Shown one piece after another: positions 34,901 to 46,257 of a stretch of 64,000 nucleotides of DNA. The position numbers and the translations under genes were made by a program. The stretch lies in contig CM060915.1 of NCBI GenBank assembly GCA_030737875.1, positions 632,278,786 through 632,342,785 on the forward strand, given 5' to 3'. Source of the DNA: Allium sativum. Its lineage: Eukaryota; Streptophyta; Magnoliopsida; Asparagales; Amaryllidaceae. Within the stretch, counting starts at the first letter, position 1. The number at the start of each line of letters is the position of its first letter. The notes beneath the pieces were generated by a model, which saw only the letters and a program-made list of their open reading frames with translations, was not told the origin of the DNA and did not search any database.

Positions 34901-37900
34901 AATCATGTGTTGAACGAAATATTTTGATAATAACAACTATTTTGAAAAAGAAATATTTGAAAACAGAAATATATGAAGCCGTGTTGATTAGATTGACGCC
35001 ATTTTGACGTGAACGATATTTATATCGATTTTATTCATTTTGAAATGAATCGAATAGAAAACGATTTCGAGATGAATTGAATATATAACGATTTCGAAAT
35101 GAATTGAATATATAACGATTTCGAAATGAATTGAATATATAACGATTTCGAAATGAATTAGATATATAACGATTTCGAAATGAATTGAATATATAATGAA
35201 TTCGAATTGAATTGAATTGAATTGAAAACGAATTCGAATTGAATTGAAAACGAATTCGAATTGAATTGAAAACGAATTCGAATTGAATTGGAAACAAATT
35301 GAAATGAATTCAAATTGAATTGAAATTTGAATTGAATAGAAATGAATTTTAAAACGAATTTATAAAGAAGAATTCAATTTTGATTTGAATTGAAATGGAA
35401 GTTGAAATTGCTTTTGAAACGAATTTTAAACTATTTATATAATTCATTTTAAATAGAAATCAACGAAATATATATTATATATATTATATATATAATATAA
35501 TGGCCTGAATAGAACGCGCCGCGCCGCGGCAGTTCGCGAATTTCGACCATTTATTTCAAACGGACATTACGGGAGATCCGACCGTCGGATTCTCCTAAAA
35601 CCGGAACCGTTGGGTTCGTATCGAAAAGAGCTTTCTAACGAATATTAGAAATTTGAAATCTAACGGTTGGATTTGGAAATACGTCCAAATCAAATTCGAA
35701 AAAGGTCGCTGTAAGTGCAGTTCGATGGCCGTTGATGGAAATCGACTGTACGGGCCTTGATAAAATTATTAAAAATGTCAATAATTTGTGTAAAATCATA
35801 AGAAATGATTTGGGAAAAATTGGGATGAAAAACTCCATATTTGAAAAGATAAAAATAGATTTTTATCGAAATGAACTAGTTTTGGACTAGAATTATAATC
35901 CTATTTATTTTTAAAATAAATAAATTGAATTTGAAATGGTTTTGAAAATAACCAGAATTTCCAATGATTGCATTGGAGTGGATTTGAATCGAAATTGTCT
36001 TCGGAATATTTCGATGTTGGATTTCGTGATGATACAGATATTGTTATGGGAATTTGAAAGATATAGATATATATATCGTTATTTCCAATACGATATTTGT
36101 TAGTCGTGGAATTTGATATTGAATATAAGCCGGTATATTTTCTATTCAGAGCCTTGTGTTTAATATCAAGTTGATTTGGGTTTGTCGTGAATGGTGTCTT
36201 CACTAACACTGTTCTTGAACCCAGTTGAGAAAAGATTAAATCTTTTTATTTAGATTTAATGAAGTGTACCAATTAAATAATATTTAATTGGAATTGAATT
36301 GATATTGATTTTTGGGTTTATCGTGGACAGTGTTTTTAAATAACACTCGTTCTTTAACCCGATAATTAATGGAATGTGATTTTGGGTTTATCGTGAACCG
36401 TGTTTTAAATGACACTGATTCTTTAACCCAGTTAACGATTAAAACTAAGTGGAGTTTTAATGAATCTTTAATTAGATTGAAATGATCGAGAATGGAGTAT
36501 CACCAGTTTTGCTCCAGGCGATAGTTAAATCTTTAATTAGATTTGAACGTGAAATGGTAATTGAATTTACCGATAACACAGTGGTGTTAAATATGAAGTA
36601 TTACCAGTTTTACTTCATGGGATGAATAGGTTGGGATTGGGAAATTAAAACCAATGATTACTACGGTAAGGTTCGCTAATTCCGACTAGTTGAATCGAAA
36701 TTCAAAGGAAGATTAGAGAATAAATTCAGGAATTTATCTTGGATAAAATTAATGGGAACCTTTCCCTATGAATGTGAAATCAGAAACTAACTGTCGGTTA
36801 GCTAAGCAGAATGGTTTTCTGGATATTGATCTGATGTTGGTTTCGGCCTTCGGGGTTAATATTTGGGGAATTATTCTCTTGATTAATTTACGGTTAGTGA
36901 CTGATGAATTGGAATGAGGCGTATGTTGTGTTTGTGTAACACTTATTTAAAATATACGCGAGTTATTCGGAAAGACCAGGTTTATCCCATTCTGAATAAC
37001 CGATACGACGATAAGTCGAAGATGAAGACGATGGTCGAAGACCGAAAGTCTTCACGTCGTTTGGGTGATTACTGATGATCTTGATTGGGCTGTACACCCA
37101 AGAATTTGGAAACAGTTGGTGATCGTCCAGACGTACTTGGAGATCGATGGATATGCGGGGTACTAGGTGCCCCCGGTTTCGTTCAGACCCAGAACGGACT
37201 TGTAAATGGACTGTGTGTCTGACATTGGATTTTAGTCCGTGTGATTGATCTCTATTAAATATATATCTGTTTGGCGGCGGAGAATTTATTCTCTTGCTTA
37301 ACGCCCTTCTCTGAGACGTACGAGCTCAGGGGTTATATATTGATGGATATCAAACACATGGAGTGAATTGCCTGTGTGGCATGCCTAAGTGGCAATTGAT
37401 CGAGGCTTCTGTTGAAAAGCAAAGTCTTGTGGTTGATGATCAAATCACGGCCTTTGTGGCGTAGCTTTGTGTAACGTTTACTTCGCGAGTTTCACACCCG
37501 GTATGAACCAAAAACGGGAGACGGACCTCAGGGAGGGCATGCGTTTCTTTCTAGTTAGAAGTGGCGTCAGTGGTTTTACACGCCCTGACGAGTTTGACTT
37601 ATGTGGTTGTTGCTGTTGCGAGGCGCCTCGGTTTGATCGGACGATCCGGGTCCGATGGAGTCATTTGTTGGCTCATTTACGCCCCAAAGGGCGGGGAAAC
37701 GTAGTGTTCAGGCATTTTAATCCACATCGGTGGACCGGCCCTGTCGCTCCAAGGGTCACTCGAGCTCTGATCCTGTGGCTCGGGCTACAGAGTCACAAAT
37801 CGATAGAGGATCTTGCCCCTAGCCTCGGTTCATACCATAAATGATAACCCAACTTCCAATACGACATCGCGGTTTTGATTGTAAACTTATATATGGCGAC

Positions 37901-38641
37901 ATAGTGGTATGGGTCATTCATGCCGTCTATGATTGATACTTATGATTTGAAGTTGTTTTATACACTATGCACTTATTATAGTATCAAATAATCTGTTTTA
38001 AACGTATCAAGCATTCTTTGGCTGTTATAAGGGAAAACCCTATCCCCCGGCTTGCGTTGCATTGTGTGATAGGACCTGGGTCTTATAACAGCTTCATTTT
38101 TCTTTATTTAGCATTGCGCTGTCTGTTTTATGCACTGGTATTCTTGGGAGGAAACCCGTCTGTGTTATACGGCGTGGTCCCTTGATTTACCTAACTTTAA
38201 AATAAAGATTAATAACTGTTTTTAGTTCTCACACCAGTCACATGACTGACCTGGAGTTTATTGTTTTAACCTAAACTCTGGGTGCCCTTATTTTGACACG
38301 GGCAGCTAGTAGTTTTGGTTTTGCAGATTTATATTCACAGGATCCTGGTTTACAGCTGGAACGATATCCGGAAAGCTTTGTATCCGTATATCTCTTCTAG
38401 TTGTGTACTATATTATTTTCCGCTGCTATGTATTTAAATGTAATTTAAATCTCTGATATTTCTGTGTAATATTGATTCATACTCTGTATATTCTTGTAAT
38501 CTGATGCATTGTTGTGATATAAAGTGAAATGTTCTTTTGTATGCGTTCTATTTTGTCATGTTCTCAAACGATAGTGCGTTTCGAACGGTCTGGGTCGGTT
38601 TAGCGACTGGTTCGGACCGAGCGAAATTCCTTGCCGTCACA
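31980..38641 (+). repeat. 3' LTR of C (6662 bp)
   Basis: Near-identical direct repeat of 24284-30943. In the first 877 bp I count about 15 differences. C homopolymers near 32903-32920 and 33180-33196 are longer than in the 5' copy. The same internal arrays and hairpin chain are present. Confidence 0.94.
36178..37130 (+). other. Hairpin chain, copy in 3' LTR of C
   Basis: Second copy of the chain described at 28479-29430, nearly identical to it. It gives no independent support, because the two LTRs are recent duplicates. Confidence 0.5.
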
Positions 38642-39909
38642 CATGGAGTCGAAACTGATTCATGAAACGCTCACTCAATTCTGTGATATTTGATACCGAC
38701 CGAGGAGGGAATCGAGTGAACCACATCAACGCTACATCTTCAAGATAGATTGGAAAAGCTTCGCATTTTACGGCGTCTAGAGCTGCTGCCGCATTCATGA
38801 ACCATGCATATCTCATCAGATGCTTCCCGGGGTCTGTTCTTCCTGAATATCTATCCATTTGAGGCAAGCTGAATCGCCGGGGGAACTGGAAATTTAGTAT
38901 GTTGTCTGTGAAGGGGGAATGACTTCGTTTAATTCCCCAGTCTTCATCAGTGTAGTGCCGACTTTCGGACATGATCTTGCGCACCATTGCCCGTACATCG
39001 ACATTTGTTAATGTCTGCACAGGCTCTCTCGATCTGATGTTCGGGTTACCCTGGGTTCCTGATCAGGGGATAACCTCCTGTTTCTGGCGGCAGCTGCTCT
39101 GCATTGCTCTCTGTGCTCCCGGTCGATCTCAGGAGGTAGAGGTTGGAGAAGCTGTTGCTGCGTGGGGTTGGTAATATTGGGATCTCTGGGTAAGACGTGG
39201 GATCCGCGCATGGGTAGTAACATAGGCTGTTGTAGGCACGGGTCATTAGGGCCCAATGCACGAGCAGCGTCTTCTCGGGATCCCAAAGATCCAAAAGTCA
39301 ATTGATCAAGGTTCTAAGGACGTTCAAGCGGCCTCCTCTCGCGAGGGCGTTCCTCCTCCAAAGAAGATGAATCATCTGTAGTGAGACGGCGTGTCGGGGA
39401 AGGAGACTTCTGCCTCCGGAGCTCCTGTAGTTCTCTACCGATAGTGATCATGTTTTCCTACATGCGAAGGTTGTCACGCCTTTGGGCTTCCAATGCTTCT
39501 TTGGTGCTCTGAAGCATGTCAAGAAAACGTGAAAAGTCTCCCTGAGTAATGGGTGCAGATGGATCAGGCTGGACATTAGTCATCGTGGCTGGAATCGGAG
39601 CACTGGAGGGAGCTCGAGTAGAAGTTCCAGCTTCATTCTAGTTCGGATCGGATTAGTTCATAGCAGCCTGGTCGGGGCGGTTCGGATAGAGAGAGTGGGT
39701 GCCCCCTACCTCATCCGATCGGATTGGATCAGATCAGAGCCTTCCACTCGGTTCGGATCGGCACCTCCGATCCGGTTCGGATCCTCCTGGTTGAAGTGAT
39801 CTGCTCCAGATCTTTGAGCGCGTGACCTTGTTAACACGATAGCTTGTTGATCTTCTCTGGAATCATTTCCCCTAGCGCCTTGCACTTCTTTTCCTTTGGT
39901 CTTAGCCAT
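38642..39909 (-). pseudogene. gag: K gag N-terminal half
   Basis: Gag would form the virus-like particle. The presumed start is the ATG at 39909 ('MAKTKGKEVQGARGND'). This frame runs to 39706 and includes Asp-Arg-Ile/Val repeats that encode the 'cggttcggatcgg' DNA motif. Other frames carry on at 39008-39301 and 38637-39020. The last holds the recognisable core: 'FPRRFSLPQMDRYSGRTDPG', then 'FMNAAAALDAVKCEAFPIYL' and 'MWFTRFPPRSVSNITELSER', the plant retrotransposon gag fold. At least two frameshifts precede the C insertion, which cuts the domain at its end. Confidence 0.85.
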
Positions 39910-40042
39910 AATACTTGATTCTTCAACGGTTAGTCAACAAGTACTGAAAGATGTCAGAGAGAAGGGATTAACTTCTTTGAACTTGAAGGTCCAAATAGTA
40001 GAATGATAATCCCGAAAAGGCTGAGAATTCGAAAGGTTTTCT

Positions 40043-40056
40043 CTGTGAAAGCACCA
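40043..40056 (-). other. Candidate primer-binding site of K
   Basis: On the minus strand TGGTGCTTTCACAG starts about three bases after the 5' LTR. TGG is the complement of the tRNA CCA end. I do not assign a tRNA species. Confidence 0.6.
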
Positions 40057-40059
40057 AAA

Positions 40060-40893
40060 TGTTAGACCAAAAATTGGTTCTAACACCCAAATTAATTACG
40101 ATTTCGGTGAAATAGAATCAAAAAGCAACAAAGAACACGCGATTTATAGTGGTTCGGCGTTAACGAGCCTACATCCACTTTGTTTTCTTTTAATTGATGA
40201 TTTGAATACAAATACAACAATGATTCTCACTCAACTTCACAATTACAATGCATAAACTCACTCAAATCTCTCAAAAATAGACTTTAAGAGACAATTTTGA
40301 TCTGAATGTAGCTATGAAATTGGCTATGGAGGAAGTTAGAACTGAGAATTTGCCAAAAGATCCTTTCAAATGTCTCCAGATGGTGTATGTATAGGTGAAA
40401 AATCTCTTCGAAGTGGCTCCGGTTCGGAATTGCGTGGCACCCATCCCATAAGAGTCGGGTTCGGAGGCTTCCAGATGGTGAAAGCCCATTGATTTGGCAG
40501 GAGATCGTGGGAGAAATGGTCATGCTTGGTCCGGGTCTTTAGGAAGTGTGTGCAACAACGGTCACAAGCTCAGATAATGGGGTTCGGATCGGCTGCCTCC
40601 AATCCGACCCGATGAAGCCTCCTGCTTTCTAATGTTGCTGTTGTAATCCTCTGTTCCGATCTGATAATACCACTCGTTATTTTCTGATGTTGCTGACATA
40701 TCTCTCCGATCCGAACTGATGAGGCCACCCACTATCATCTAATGTTGCTGACGTATCACCGATCCGAACCGATACGATTTCTGCGTTTTTGATCTCTACT
40801 TTTTTCCTGCGCTACCTCCTTCCGATCCGAACTGATCGATTACTTTCTCACCGTTTGCTCCTTGTGTAGCCTAGTTCACAAAGTAGGCTAACA
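40060..40893 (-). repeat. 5' LTR of K (834 bp)
   Basis: Direct repeat of 15313-16143 with TGTTAG and CTAACA ends, followed by the ATGTA duplication. It has a 4-bp insertion at about 40444 relative to the other copy and a mutated TATA. Confidence 0.93.
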
Positions 40894-40898
40894 ATGTA

Positions 40899-42157
40899 CT
40901 AATTTCCAAAAAAAACCAGCTCAAATTAATTATCCAAAATTCAATAACTAGTTGATATCGCTTTCATTCCGAAGTTAATTAAACTAAGTTTAACTTCAGA
41001 CTCAATTTGGTTACATTTTCAAATTGAACCAAAGGTTCAAATTCGACCACATCTCATGTTTCCCAATTAAACCTATAACTTGAGTCAAAATATAAACTTA
41101 ATTTTTGATTACATTCCAAGTTGAACTAATTTCTCAAAATTTACATTCACATTCAATTTCTTATGAGCTTATAAAAATATAACTCAAAAATTTAAATTCC
41201 ATTTGAAATGATCAAATTTGTTCAACTAGTCGGAAAACCGAATTTTTAATCAATCGTAGGGAATTCAAACTCGGTTTTTTATTCGAGATATATTTTACTT
41301 GAGATGCACATATTAGATTGTCCTAATATTTATGATTATATCGCTCAAACCAGATTTGTGATTTAATTTTGGATTTTATTTCAATTATTCAAAATATATT
41401 CATATTTGTTTATTCGACAATATTTCAGAATTAAATTCGCTTTATGAAACAAATAAGTAGCAAAGCTACCTATACTGACCTCCCTCACTTTGAAACTCAA
41501 TAACGAATCCTAACGAGGGAAAAAAATTATGATTGATTTTTTTTAGCGACAAGTGGGTTCTCCACCAATATATTTATTTTCAAAAAAAAATTGGATAATC
41601 ACTTGAAAACACAAATTTTTCCAAAAATATGCGTATAAATTACTAGTATATTTAAATAGCTTAAAACGTTCATTCAATTATTTATCAAAATAACTTAAGT
41701 ATTTCTCGACATCTCAATTAGAATCATATAACTATCGCACTTTCAAAACTCGAAAATAAATATTGATGATGTTGAAACAATCACCAGAATCATCTTTAAG
41801 CGACTAGAGTGTGATTTCATATCTATCTAGCATAGATAAGACTTTGTATATACGTTAGCTACGCGTATATTCAAAATCTTACATACTTAATAGTCCAACC
41901 TTAACGTGAATAAATACCCAAAATTCTATTTATAAGATACACCATTTTCAAATATTTAAGACAAGATGATATATATCAAAATAATATATCAATTTCAAAA
42001 TAAATTTGTTTCAGAATTTATTAATTTCTAGACGCTTCGTTGCGCTACTCTTTCAAAATATTCGTTTCAAAACAATTTATATTTTAAATTACGCTCTCTC
42101 TAGTGTAATTTCTAATGACTAATTGTTATTAAATTCCATAAGCTAGGCTTTGTGTAA
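40899..42157 (-). other. Right piece of element D interior (near its primer-binding site)
   Basis: AT-rich, with no ORF. Read on the minus strand it is collinear with the first half of element C's interior (for example 'atacgcgtagctaacgtatat' against 'tacgccttgcaaacgtatat', and a shared 'cacactctag' / 'cacattctag' site). This links D and C as relatives. Confidence 0.65.
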
Positions 42158-42174
42158 CCAAAGCTCTAATACCA
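42158..42174 (-). other. Primer-binding site of element D
   Basis: The minus strand reads TGGTATTAGAGCTTTGG, one mismatch from the tRNA-iMet-type site (TGGTATCAGAGC). It abuts an LTR-like terminus TGTAAC (plus strand) at 42177. Confidence 0.82.
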
Positions 42175-42177
42175 ACT

Positions 42178-42528
42178 GTAACGACCCTAGGCTTTGCAAC
42201 CATCTGGCAGTGAGCTAATCTCCCGCCGTGACATACATTGATACATTAGAACTGATTTTATGGCCAGCCTCTCGACTTCAACAACCAACCCAATCTTCCC
42301 ATTGGGACGTGTAGGGATATCAGAGCTGATTAGAAAACGTGATAAGAGGTTCTCGCTTGGCTGTTTGGTGAAGAGCAGGAGACTCTTACCCCTACACATC
42401 CCAATGGGAAGATTGCGTTGGTTGTTGCAGTCAGGATGTTGGCCGTAAAATCAGTTCTGAGGTATCACTACATATCACGGTAGGAGGTTAGGCCACTGCC
42501 TGATGGTTGCAAAGCCTAGGGTTGTTAC
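42178..42528. repeat. Long inverted repeat (foldback), arms of about 139 bp
   Basis: The left arm 42178-42316 and right arm 42389-42528 are imperfect reverse complements around a 72-base spacer. Both outer ends read 'ggctttgcaacc' inward from 'gtaac(g/a)accctagg'. The loop side carries 'atatcagagctg', which resembles an iMet primer-binding site. It could be a foldback or MITE, or two LTR ends joined head to head. ORFs on both strands (42187-42448) follow from the palindrome. Confidence 0.85.
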
Positions 42529-43532
42529 CGTAGTTTACAAAGGATTCTCTAATATCAAAACTAATTCTTTTGTGAACTTAGCTCCTTTATAAATAGATTT
42601 TTGCTTAATTTTGGCATATATTCGAGTATTAGAAACTGAAGGTGACAACTTGGATGTATATATTTTAGTATATTCACCGTATTACTTTATTTTGTAATTA
42701 TGAAACCTAGGTACCAATTTGAAATGTTGAAATTAGGCTTGCTGGGAACACACTGTTATATTATAATATTGGTGATATTGTTTTGTCACACGCACTCGAC
42801 CATGATTATCTTATATGCCTATATGTTGCCATGTTATATTTATACACCCTTGCTTGTTTGTCAAGTAAAGTGAACTGCTAACTTTTGTTATATAAAATTT
42901 AAGCTAGGAATGTGGGTACGCATTAAATTTTTTTTGGCCATTTAAATTCGTCTGTATCAACCCATTACATGTTTAGTATGATTATGTCACACATGTTGCA
43001 CGCTGAATGTATGCCATGTTATTCATGCTGTTTGCTTGTCATGACCAGACTTGCTTCGTTCCTTTTTCAAATTTATGTGAGTGTTCTCATGGGTCCGACG
43101 TACTCGAATATTTTAGGATTAACTATTTTATTCCATTATTTTATTGACGTTGATTTACTTGAATAAAGATTAATCATAACTTGAGTGTTTTGTGTTTTTG
43201 CATGGAACGCTCGGGTCAGATCCGAGTATTGCAGATTTAGAGATTTCAGCTACCAAGGTTAAGAGTACGTGAAGACGCACACTTTCCGGATTGAAAATTT
43301 GTAAATTTTATTTAACTAAAAGCTATGTATTTTCCACTTTGTAAAATTTATGGTACAACTCGGATATTTTGTGTAAAATGTTTTCCATTATGAGATATTG
43401 TAATTTATTTATTGTATGATTTCTATGTTTGATTATATTCAAACCCGTAATCTAAATAACAATCTGTCATTTCGAGCGGTTCAAGTTGGTTTAATTGCCG
43501 ACTTGAAGCGGTCAAAAAGTCGGGTTGTTACA
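42529..43532 (+). repeat. LTR F, same family as the LTR of element I (start unresolved)
   Basis: About 43145-43532 matches LTR I read on the minus strand ('gattaatcataacttgagtg', 'gaagacgcac', and the end 'gaccgc'/'gggttgttaca'). It ends at 43532 in GTTGTTACA with no primer-binding site after it, so it is a solo or 3' LTR. The left limit may be this point or the TGTAACGACC at 42177. The 65-codon ORF at 42969-43166 is not recognised. Confidence 0.6.
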
Positions 43533-44114
43533 CAAACTTTCAACTTGCATCCTAGGCTTATTGGAATGATCTCAATACTAGATTAAAAAATAGAGTATTA
43601 CATATATTTACGCATATATGTTTGTAATTTCCACTTTTTCTAATTCACCCCTATTGGGCAGGTAATGGAATATTTGTAAGTGGAAGAAATGTTAAAATTC
43701 TTCATTTTGATTTCCTTTTTCCCGGTCTAGGAGAAATTAAATAGGAAACGATTAGACTACGTAACATTTTGGATGGTAGGGTTTGGATGCAAAATTGGTT
43801 GCTCCACACATTTATTCGTAATTATGTGAATTCTACGGATGAAAAAGGATTTTTGAAATTTGCATTTATATAGAATTGGTAGTATATTTACGATGTTTTG
43901 CATTATGTTTTCAAAAGTGTTTTAAAATTTATTTCATAAATTTAGAGAGCCCGATTTAGAATCATCTTGCATGCATGTTTTATGGTTAAAATGTATTATA
44001 TACACCGTGCACATATACATATGGTTGAGAAGTCGATGTACGCAAATTGATTGTGTAGGATAGGATAACTAGGTGTCAAAATTCCGGGACAAAATTTCTT
44101 TTAAGGGGGAAGAA
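43533..44114 (+). mobile_element. 3' end of element G interior, with polypurine tract
   Basis: Non-coding DNA ending in 'aattccgggacaaaatttc', then 'ttttaagggggaagaa' directly before an LTR start. This is the usual 3' interior terminus of a chromovirus-like gypsy element. The 5' part of G and its 5' LTR are not identified, so G is truncated or disrupted. Confidence 0.65.
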
Positions 44115-44537
44115 TGTAACAACATGGAATTCTGATAATAAATAATTATTAAATTAGAATTTCAAAAATAGGAAGTTTTACGAATGATGGGATTTGACCT
44201 TGAAATTTTAACCGATGCGTTCGTCTCGAAATTCTAGTCAACTTTCATGTTTGGAGTTTCGCGAACGGAGTCCGTATGAAAAAATTACTGATGAAATACG
44301 AAAAATGGACAGAAATAAATAAATGTAGTAATTATTATATATGTTTCTCTCTTTGACCAGCCCTTACTGGGCAAACTTTCCATAGGGCGGTAGATACCCT
44401 CTTAGGAGCGGTCGACCACTTCGGGCCTGTAGTGCGCAATGATGGCTAGGTTTTGAGGGACAATTTCGTTATATTTTATTATACGAATGGACGGATGTTA
44501 ATTAAAATAAATCTAACGGGGATGTTCCCTTTCCACT

Positions 44538-44548
44538 CCTATAAATAA
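44538..44548 (+). promoter_or_regulatory. Candidate TATA box of LTR G
   Basis: CCTATAAATAA is followed by a CT-rich leader ('ctcattcttttccacac'), about 420 bp into the LTR. Confidence 0.5.
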
Positions 44549-46010
44549 AGGTGTAAGGCCTCATTCTTTTCCACACAAATCTGCAGTGACAGCGGAGCTC
44601 TACCATTTTCCTCCTTCTCCAAACCTAATTTCTAAAATAAAAATATATTCATACAAACAAATCAAATCCAATTCATATGAAATTGAGAGGATAAGAAGAT
44701 CTAAAGAAAAGAATGCAAATTGTTGCTCCAAATCAGATTCTCCCCTCTCTCCCTGTTTTCTTACATCTCTATGGATTTGAAATTTTCTCCTTTTTAGATA
44801 AATTATAGATTTATAAGAATTTGGAGATTGTAGGCTTAAAGGGTAAGGTGAGTGCGAAATTTACGAATGCAGTTATAATAACTTATCTATTTTGTTTGAA
44901 TTAGATCTATGTTTTTATGCCTATTCCCTACCAGATCTATTCATTTAAGTATTGTGAATTTATTGACAACCTTCAGATCTGATTATAAGTTTATTTAAAA
45001 CTTGTGAATTGTAAGTTGTGGTTATGCTTAAATCAATTGTAGGATTCTTAAACTTGTTTACACATATTTATGTTATGAAATATATTGCAATTGTTGTAAA
45101 ATATGTTGCAGTTGTTGTAAAGCACTAAAGATCTGGAAATCAGTCCCGTTAAATACCATTTAGATGTAGTTACATTGAAGAAGCCCAGTTTAGTGTTGAA
45201 TAATGAAATTACGTGAATTTAGATAAAAATATTCGATTGGTAAATTATACGATTATAGTATTAAAAATATGCTTGTTTGTATTCAATATTGTTGTGTTTT
45301 TGCTTAATTATTGTAAATGTGTTGTTTTCCTGCTTTTGCCTAAAAAGGCTTTATTTTGAAATCACAAGAGGTAAGATAAAAAGATCAGGAAGGGAAAATT
45401 GGTGCAAATGTGTGTGTGTGTATGTGCGTAATTTGCATCAACTATTCCAAATTATATATTTACATATATTTCTTGTGATTTTAAAATATGCCAATTCCAC
45501 TAATTAGGCATAATTTACAATGATTACGGCTAAAAGTCTTTTTGTAAAAGTTGAACCTTTTGGCAAGATTGAATGCAAAAAAAAAATGTTTGGTTGTTGA
45601 TTAAACCAAATCATTTAAGTTATAATAGTAGTAATAAAAAATAACTACGTTGAACGCACAAAATCATAAATATAAATATAAATATAAATATATACATATT
45701 ATCCGTCCAAATCAGCGTAAAACGGTAAAATATACATTGTATGGAATGTTGAATGTGTGGATGAGGTTCAATTATGCAATTATATGTTAAGGTAATCGAT
45801 ATTGAATTAATATATTTGTGGTAACCATTTGTAGCGATCAATATAAATAATTGCTATAAATAGTACCGCAAATCAATAAATAACAATTGAAGCCAATATT
45901 GATTGAGGAAAATGAAAATGATAGGGAAATGGTTACAATTCATAATTTAATTAGGATAAATGTTGTAAACCCAAAATTAGGGAATTTAAATTATAACCGC
46001 ATTTAGACAC

Positions 46011-46219
46011 AAGGTTAAGCTAAACTTGTGGTATAAGCCTACCCGGAACCAGCCGGCAAATGCAACAATCATAGTTGGCTAGCTTAATGTGAGGGGTCTA
46101 ATGCATAAATATAAAATTACTAAGGCACAAGATTAAGTTTAACTTGTTGTAGAAGTCTGCCCGGAACCGATCGACAAATCCAGCATCCATAAGTTGTCAA
46201 CTTAATGTGAGAGGCCTAG
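46011..46219 (+). repeat. Paired CCCGGAACC module in LTR G
   Basis: Two units of about 90 bp (46011-46102 and 46130-46219), each of the form 'a(a)ggtta..', 'cccggaacc', 'ttaatgtgagaggc/gggtc'. The module is shared with LTRs H (57497-57704) and E (50700-50910, inverted). Confidence 0.75.
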
Positions 46220-46220
46220 T

Positions 46221-46257
<37 letters not shown>

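Larger units (their letters stand above)
24284..38641 (+). mobile_element. Giant-LTR non-autonomous retrotransposon C
   Basis: A complete element with both LTRs, flanked by a perfect CATGG duplication (24279-24283 and 38642-38646) and inserted in gag of K. The LTRs are 6660 and 6662 bp. The interior is only 1036 bp, with a tRNA-iMet-type primer-binding site and a polypurine tract but no gag or pol. LTRs thus make up about 93% of the element. Sampled stretches differ between LTRs by roughly 1-2%, so insertion is recent relative to K. The proportions differ from LARDs (long interiors) and TRIMs (very short LTRs). Confidence 0.94.
15313..40893 (-). mobile_element. Tat-lineage Ty3/gypsy retrotransposon K, interrupted by element C
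   Basis: Both ends read TGTTAG...CTAACA and are flanked by a perfect ATGTA duplication (15308-15312 and 40894-40898). Without the 14.36 kb insertion and its extra TSD copy the element is about 11.2 kb. In minus-strand order it has: 5' LTR, primer-binding site, gag, protease, reverse transcriptase, RNase H, integrase, an opposite-strand additional ORF, polypurine tract and 3' LTR. The RT type ('AWTHADMCGI', 'NKACPKDSFPL'), the integrase end ('AWNAQHLRRY') and the antisense ORF fit the Tat lineage. Every protein region is disrupted, so K is dead on its own. Confidence 0.93.
7278..42176 (-). mobile_element. Interior of non-coding gypsy-type element D, split by B and K
   Basis: The interior consists of 7278-8985, 14542-15312 and 40894-42176, about 3.75 kb in total. 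It runs from a polypurine tract to a tRNA-iMet-like primer-binding site on the minus strand. I find no gag or pol domain in any of the three pieces, so D looks non-autonomous. Its first piece matches element I (62250-64000) closely. Its last piece matches the 1036 bp interior of element C, with shared landmarks 'acgtatat' and 'atagaatcacattctag', the latter slightly diverged. The ORFs at 8221-8510 cross tandem repeats and are not genes. Confidence 0.75.

Noticed and set aside
42187..42448. ORFs on both strands in the foldback
   Set aside because: Each arm of the inverted repeat gives a mirror ORF. No protein similarity is recognised.
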